Assembly: GCF_023278565.1 (NCBI RefSeq) | Contig: NC_064680.1 | Location: 4,712,001 to 4,776,000, forward strand | Reading direction: 5' to 3' | DNA length: 64,000 nt | Source: Colletotrichum lupini | Lineage: Eukaryota > Ascomycota > Sordariomycetes > Glomerellales > Glomerellaceae | Shown here: piece by piece, positions 57,771 to 64,000 of the stretch | Layout: each line of letters starts with the position of its first letter | Position numbering within the stretch: position 1 is the stretch's first letter | Position numbers and translations under genes: made by a program | The notes under the pieces: generated by a model | The model's input: the letters and a program-made list of their open reading frames with translations, nothing else | The model's database searches: none | Told to the model about the DNA's origin: nothing

Positions 57771-60700
57771 CTAATATTAATTAATAATTAAATTCTACTA
57801 TTATAGATCAGTAAAGTATCTCGTTACGTAAAAGAAATAACTTCTTAATACTGTACGAAATAAGAGATTCGTACTAATTAACTTTATAAAAGTAAATAAA
57901 AAAGAAGGTAATTCTTAAATATTATATAGAATTAAATAATTATAGCCTTTTACTACCTACGAGAGATTAATATTTATTACGTTAAACTACGTTAATTAAT
58001 AAAACCGCTTAAGTAACTAGCCTTTTATTATTACCCTAAGTAGCTTTTTTACTAAACGACTTTTCTATAGCTAGACTATAATTAGAAATTAACTAGTTAA
58101 ATTAATAAAAAAAAATACTTACGTAATAACTACTTACTTAATTAATTAGCGTAACGAACGAGCTTAATAATATAATATAAAAAAGTACCGCGCAATTAAA
58201 AAAGAAGATCTCTAAACGTAAATATTTTTATTTAGTAATAAAAGTAACCCTATAGGAGTTATTAAGCTAAGAGATCTATAGTATATAAAAAAGTTTATTA
58301 TTACGAAGATTTTATAAGTACGACCTTAAGCCCGTAATTTAAATAACCTCCTTATAGCTCCCTTAACTACTCCCTAGGTATTACTTAAAAATAAAATATA
58401 GGGAATAGTCTAACGAGAGAAAAAGAGATTTAGAAGTCCTAATAATATTAAATTAAAAATATCACGGATCTTAGAAATTAACTTAAAAAAAAAGCGGCCA
58501 CCCTAAAATAATCCTATAACCTCTTACTAAAATTACTATTAACCTAAAAAAAAGCTAAAAAAACGAGGATTTAAAAAGAAAAAAAAATCCTTTAAAAGGC
58601 CGCTTAAAAGCTTTTTTTTATACTAGCTCCTAGTATAAAATTACTAATTTCGAAAAATTAACTAAATAATAAAAAGGATCGCTAGTAAGCAATAATTACC
58701 TAACTATAATTAAATTATAAAAAAAACTACTTAAAAAATATAAAATAGGGTACTAAGAGGCTATAAAAAATAAAATCTTTAAAATATTTAACCCTACTGC
58801 GTATAAGTAATAAATAAGTATTTTTAGTAAGTCTTTAAAATCTATAATTTTATAAAAAAAAAGGCTTAACTTCGTTAACTATACTTAACGGCCTATATAG
58901 TTCTTAATAGCTTATATAGCTCTTTTACGAGCCGCTTAGCGTCTACTTTTAACTATTTTTATAAAATACTACCCTAAAAAAATAGGTTAAAAAAAAAGCT
59001 ATTTAAAAATTATAAAAAATACGAGGCTTAAAAAGCTAGAAATATACGGGATAATAAAAATCGATAACTAATAAAAATCCTAAGACTAATTACTATATTT
59101 TTTTATAATAATATAAACGTTTACCGCTACTATTATTAAAAAGAACTATTAAAACCTACCCTTTTATATTAAATAAAAAAGAGGATCTTAATAAGTATAA
59201 TAGCTAGCGATTTAAAAGGGTAATAGTAATTACTAAAAATAATAAAAACGAGAGTAATAATAAAACGGTAAAAAAAAGCGGGAATCTTTTAAACTTTAAT
59301 AAATTCGTTAAATAGTAAAAGCATAAATTTATTATAACTAGCGCGTAGATTAAATATATCCTCATTAAAATTAAATACGCTAGTAACTACTAATATAAGT
59401 ATAAGCTAAAGCACGACCCTTAGTAAATTAAAATAAAATAAAATAAAATAAAACCCGATCTTAAATAGAATCCTAATCCTTTATAAATAAGTAAATATTA
59501 ACCCAGATTATTAAAGGACGTAAATATATAGAATCGTAAATTAGCCTAATAATAAGTAAATTAACGTAGTATTAATTTATTTAACTAAGGTCTATAAAAA
59601 AAAGGGGCTATAAGGGTAACCCTTATTTTATAAAATCGTAAACGACCTTAGCTATTAGCTAGATAAATAGTTCGCGAGCGTAAGCCTAAAAATTATAAAA
59701 GTAATTAATAAATTCCTTTATAAATAAGGAGTATTATTAGTATAATTATAATCGTAAGAGCTATATAAAATATTAATAATAATAATTATAAACAAAGAAT
59801 TTATACTATAAAACTAAGCCTAGGTTAATAAAGTATATAATTACTTTAATAAATTTAAAAAAAAAGTAAACGACTTAGATTTCCTCCCCATAATTACTAA
59901 TAGAAATCTATCGTTATAAAAAAGTATATTAAAATAAAATATAATACTAAAAGTATAATAACTAATAATTCTGCTTATTTCGATCTATAACTCGTTACTA
60001 TTACTAATATAAAATTTAGCACTAATTAGCTAATAAAAAAAGAAATAAATAACCCGAAGTTATTAATAATATATAATAACGCAAAAATCGTATATAAATA
60101 CCAAAAATCTAACAATAAATACGAAATAATTTACAAACCTCAAAAAGATCTTCCCAAAAAAAATTTATATTTTAAAAGGAAGTATAAGGTCTTATTAAAA
60201 ACCCTAATAATATTTTATGATTATTATAAAAAAGTCAGAATTAGGGAACACTAGTACTATTTAGTAATTAATATTATATTTATAAATAAAGCCTTTAATT
60301 ATTATTACGAAGTAGTATATAATCTCGATTAAAACGACTTTCTTAATATAATTAACATAATCTAAAGCTACTTTAAGACCTATAATAAGAACTTAAAACT
60401 CTTATTTAAACTACGAGCGATTTTTTTTATATTTATAGCTAGGATAATAAAAAGTAAATTACGAATAAAAATCCTTAAAAAGCTTATTAATCGAATTAAT
60501 AAGCTAGTAAAAACCTAGCTAAATAAGAGGATAAATAAGTTAAAAGTTAAATATCTCTATACTACAGTCTAGCGTATATTAAAAATAAAAATAACCCTAT
60601 ACTAAGTACTTAAAAACTATAAAATACTTTACTTAAAGCTAAGATCTAGCTTTAATATTAAAGTAAAAATACCGCACTAAACCTACTTCTAAGTATACGA

Positions 60701-62049
60701 TAGCCCTTACTAATAATATTAAGTTAATTAAATATATAATAAGAAAAGAAAAAAAGCTAAATATAATAATCGCTAATAAAGAGGCCCAGATTTATTAAAT
60801 AAATAAAGATTTAACTTATAGGTAGGGTAATAAAAGAGGTAATACTATATTTATAAAAAAGATAAATATTAATTAAATAACTACTTCGAAAAAGAGCGTA
60901 TTAAATCGTATAAATAATATAAAAAATCGAGGGTAGTAAATAATAAAACTAACCCTCGTTAATTTAATTAATTCCTTATTATATATAAAAGTAGATCCGG
61001 GGGCACAGAGCTTAGTAACGGTAATTAAAGTAGTAGCTTAAAATATATACTCCCTATAAGAAATTTAGAAAATAAAAAAAATCTTACCCCCTATACTAAC
61101 GAATTAGATTATAACGAAATTAATAATATTAACTACTGTTTTTTTACCCCGTTAGCCTCTAGAAAATATACGAAGCTAAATAAATAGAGGGTAGTAAAAA
61201 CTCTTAATAAGTAAGCTTTTATCTATAGATAATAAAAAAAGGTCCCTTAAATAATAAATATAGAAGTAGCTAAAAGGGCGAATTTAATAAGGCTAAAGCC
61301 TATTCTTTTAATAATTAAAAAAAAAACGCTATCTCTCTTAATATTTAAAAAAAAAGAATATAATACTAAGTAAATCTAGGGGTAGTTAAAAAGGTCCTTT
61401 TTATACTACCGAGATCCTTTAAATACTAAACTCGTATAAATATTTTATATAAGTAAAAAGTATAGCCTAAACGATTTTTATAGGATTATCCTAAATACTA
61501 AGGTATCGTAATAGTTAACTAAAAAAAAAGGGTAATTCTAAATACTATAAAAAATTATACTAATAATACTTAATATATTAATAATAGGTATTACGAAGAT
61601 TAGTTTTAGCCTAGGTAAAGAAATCGTCGCCCTAAGTATAATAAAAGTAGAGACGTACTTTAGAATAATAACTTTTTATATTTTACCCGTTAATATTCTA
61701 TTTTTCTTATATCTAAAAGACATAAATCGACTAAGTATTATATTTAATAATATAAAGAATAGAATCTCTAGTAGCAAGTACTTCGAAATAGTTAAATAAT
61801 AATAGGGGTATATATTTATAAAGCTTACTAACGATACGAAGTTAATTAATTACTTAATAAAAAATAAGCTTAAAAGATTATATTAGAGATTTAGGTACCC
61901 GTTAGTCACGAGGCTATATAACCTCTTAAAATAATTAAGTAATAATAATATTAAAATAGGGGTACTAAAGTAGTTAACAAAAGTATATTACTAATACTAA
62001 ATAAATACACAGAGCCTACGTAGATTTAAGTTTAAATTACGTAATAAGC

Positions 62050-63790
62050 TTAACTTTAACTAAGAAATCGTCGTTAATATTTTCTATTTAAATAGTTAGC
62101 TAGTACTATATATAATTAACGTAGCTATATCTTTCTAAGTAGGGTAATTCCTCTAAGATTTATAAATAAAAATAGTATAAGTAGCCTTATAAAAAAGCTA
62201 AATTAATATATACTAAGGACCGCTAGATAGTATTAAAACCGATACTAATACTAGTTTTAAATTAGTAAAATTTAAGGATAATATAACGGCCTATAATATA
62301 TAACTAAAAGTCGTACCTATTAAAGCGTACTATAGTATTAAAAAAGTAAAAAGGGTATACTAATAATTAAAAAAGGCGTTTAAAATTATTAAAAAAGAAT
62401 ATCTAAATTCTATTAATAACAAATACCTCTAAATAGTACTTAAATACTATAACGATACTATAGGGCCTAACGGACTTATACTAACGCTATTAATATTTAC
62501 AGTATATTTAAAAACGACCTTAGCCTCGCTACTATTACTAAGTATAAATTAACGAGCCCGAGTAGTTAAAAAAGTAATATGGGCACTGCGCAAAGTAAAT
62601 ATAAAAAAATAAGTTAATAAAATAATTACTATATATAATAGGCCTAATATAGGGAATAATCTAAATATACCGCTAAATTTAAATATATAAATATAATATA
62701 AAATTACCTAATGATAAACTAGGCTATATAAGTTAATTTCCGTTAACGAGCGCTCTTATATAATTATAAGAGATTATAACTAACTACTCGAAATATTAAT
62801 TATAGTAATTAAACCGTACTATATAAATCCTAACGAAGTAATTTCTAACCTATAAAAGAAAAAAGAGCTAGGGAAAACTATATAACCCGTAGCAAAGGTA
62901 TAAAAAGTTATCCTTAATAAAATCGTTATAATAATATTAATAAACGATAAAAAAAAAGAAATTACTAAAAGGGTACTAATACTACTAGTAAGACGTCGTA
63001 AAAAACCATAATAGCAAGCCCTAATATAGCAATTTATTACTAATAATAAAGTAATTAATACTTTTTATATAGTAAAAAAAAAAGCCGATTTCGAGCTAGT
63101 AGTTAAATTACGTAAAAAAGGTATAATTATAACTACTAAAAAGCCGTATAAGGGATTAGATCTTATTAAAATAAATACTCTTTATAATTAAGGGGTCTAT
63201 TGATTTATCTTATACGACCTAGAAAAATATATAAACCTCCGCATATTTAAATTATAAATAGTTCGTAAAATTAAAAAGAAAAGAATACCCTAGCCGTATA
63301 AAAAGTCTAAATACGTAATTTAGGAGTACGGTAACGTTAAAAAAGCGACGCTACTTATATAATCGCTTACTATATAGCGCTATAACTAATAATTAATAAT
63401 AGTACTAATAATATTGCTATAAAAAAAAGAATACGAGATTTAGAACTATAATATTACCTAGGCCTATACCTAATTAGCTACAGAGCTTATAAGGAAAATC
63501 CTAGCCTATTTACTAAAAAAAATAGCTAGTAAATACTTAAAAAGTACGATTATTAAAGTACTTAAGCTACTATATAAGCTCGCAAAATTAAGCACTTATT
63601 AATAAGCTACTTACTACGATTTTTATATTAATTAACTATTAATAGTTACCTCTACGTATAACCCGTACTTATTAATCGCAAAGTATAAAAGTAACTAATT
63701 TAAAATCGTTAGAATATAAACTAATAATATATTAAGCTTATCTAATATTAATTTTATAAAAAAAGAAAATAAAAAGCTTTAAAAAGCGGG
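62050..63790 (+). pseudogene. Copia integrase and reverse-transcriptase remnants of element B
   Basis: Integrase (about 62050-62500) and reverse transcriptase (about 63260-63790) can be read through stops by comparison with element A. Shared blocks include GPNGLILTLLIF and an LLYKL segment. No open frame survives. Confidence 0.7.
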
Positions 63791-64000
63791 CTTCGTAATA
63801 AAACTAAAAAAGGTCCTTATAATAAATACCCCCCTAGTATTTAATAATAAGATTTTTATAATTAAGAAAAAAACCGTCGTCTTTTAATAAAAAGAATAGG
63901 GTAAGAAAATTAACTTCGTTAATCTAAATATAATTAATATTAAAAAGCGGTATAGGGCTAAGCTCGCGCGAGGGGTATATATTATAAGTATTTATTAGCT

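Larger units (their letters stand above)
57572..64000 (+). mobile_element. RIP-degraded Ty1/Copia retrotransposon (element B), cut by window end
   Basis: Second copy of the element A family in the same orientation, collinear with 46390 to about 52826 of element A. The LTR starts with an intact TGTCGG. Remnants parallel those of A: integrase at about 62050-62500 and reverse transcriptase at about 63260-63790, with the same I-stop-T-N-N at the catalytic site. The window ends at the start of RNase H. Stops and transitions are at least as dense as in A. Confidence 0.87.

Noticed and set aside
38105..64000. The AT-rich block as a centromere or mitochondrial insertion
   Set aside because: LTRs, target duplications and Copia integrase, reverse transcriptase and RNase H remnants with transition-only decay explain it fully.

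Overview
The window is genomic DNA of a filamentous ascomycete (Pezizomycotina, probably a Sordariomycete). Genes carry many 47-80 nt introns with GT-AG ends and CTRAY branch sites. Intergenic DNA is rich in TACCT/AGGTA and CT tracts. Long AT-rich blocks show the transition-only decay left by repeat-induced point mutation (RIP). I see no bacterial features, tRNA, rRNA or CRISPR.

Left part (1-30 kb), ordinary gene-rich DNA: the 5' part of an mRNA-capping RNA triphosphatase (CET1-like, minus, cut by the window edge); the proteasome subunit RPN2 (plus); a transaldolase-family enzyme with an apparent GC-AG intron (plus); an APC-superfamily amino-acid permease (minus); a seven-exon fungal protein of unknown function (plus); an NCS2/NAT purine permease of the UapA/UapC type (plus); and an NCS1 Fur-type nucleobase permease (plus).

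From 26.8 to 57.5 kb lies a quinate/shikimate catabolic (qut/qa) cluster. It holds the multidomain repressor QutR (minus), the divergent Zn2Cys6 activator QutA (plus), quinate permease QutD (plus), quinate/shikimate dehydrogenase QutB (minus) and 3-dehydroshikimate dehydratase QutC (plus). The permease imports quinate, QutB oxidises quinate to 3-dehydroquinate, and QutC converts 3-dehydroshikimate to protocatechuate. The catabolic 3-dehydroquinase (QutE/QA-2) that joins these steps is not in the window. Two sequences resembling the Neurospora QA-1F 16-bp activator site lie in the QutD promoter and in the shared QutB-QutC promoter.

The cluster is split between QutD and QutB by about 15.7 kb of RIP-degraded Ty1/Copia retrotransposons. 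Element 1 (38105-45851, minus) has unusually short 61-bp LTRs, ACTAC target duplications, and a primer-binding site matching the anticodon arm of initiator tRNA-Met. Element A (46390-53810, plus) has about 200-bp LTRs and AAGAC target duplications. A second copy of the A family, element B, starts at 57572, three bases after the likely poly(A) signal of QutC, and runs off the window end. None of the elements keeps an open frame, but integrase, reverse transcriptase and RNase H can be read through the stop codons. The short non-repeat stretches between and beside the elements look unaffected by RIP.

Gene models were worked out by hand from splice signals and family conservation. For every complete gene the exon lengths add up to an open frame.
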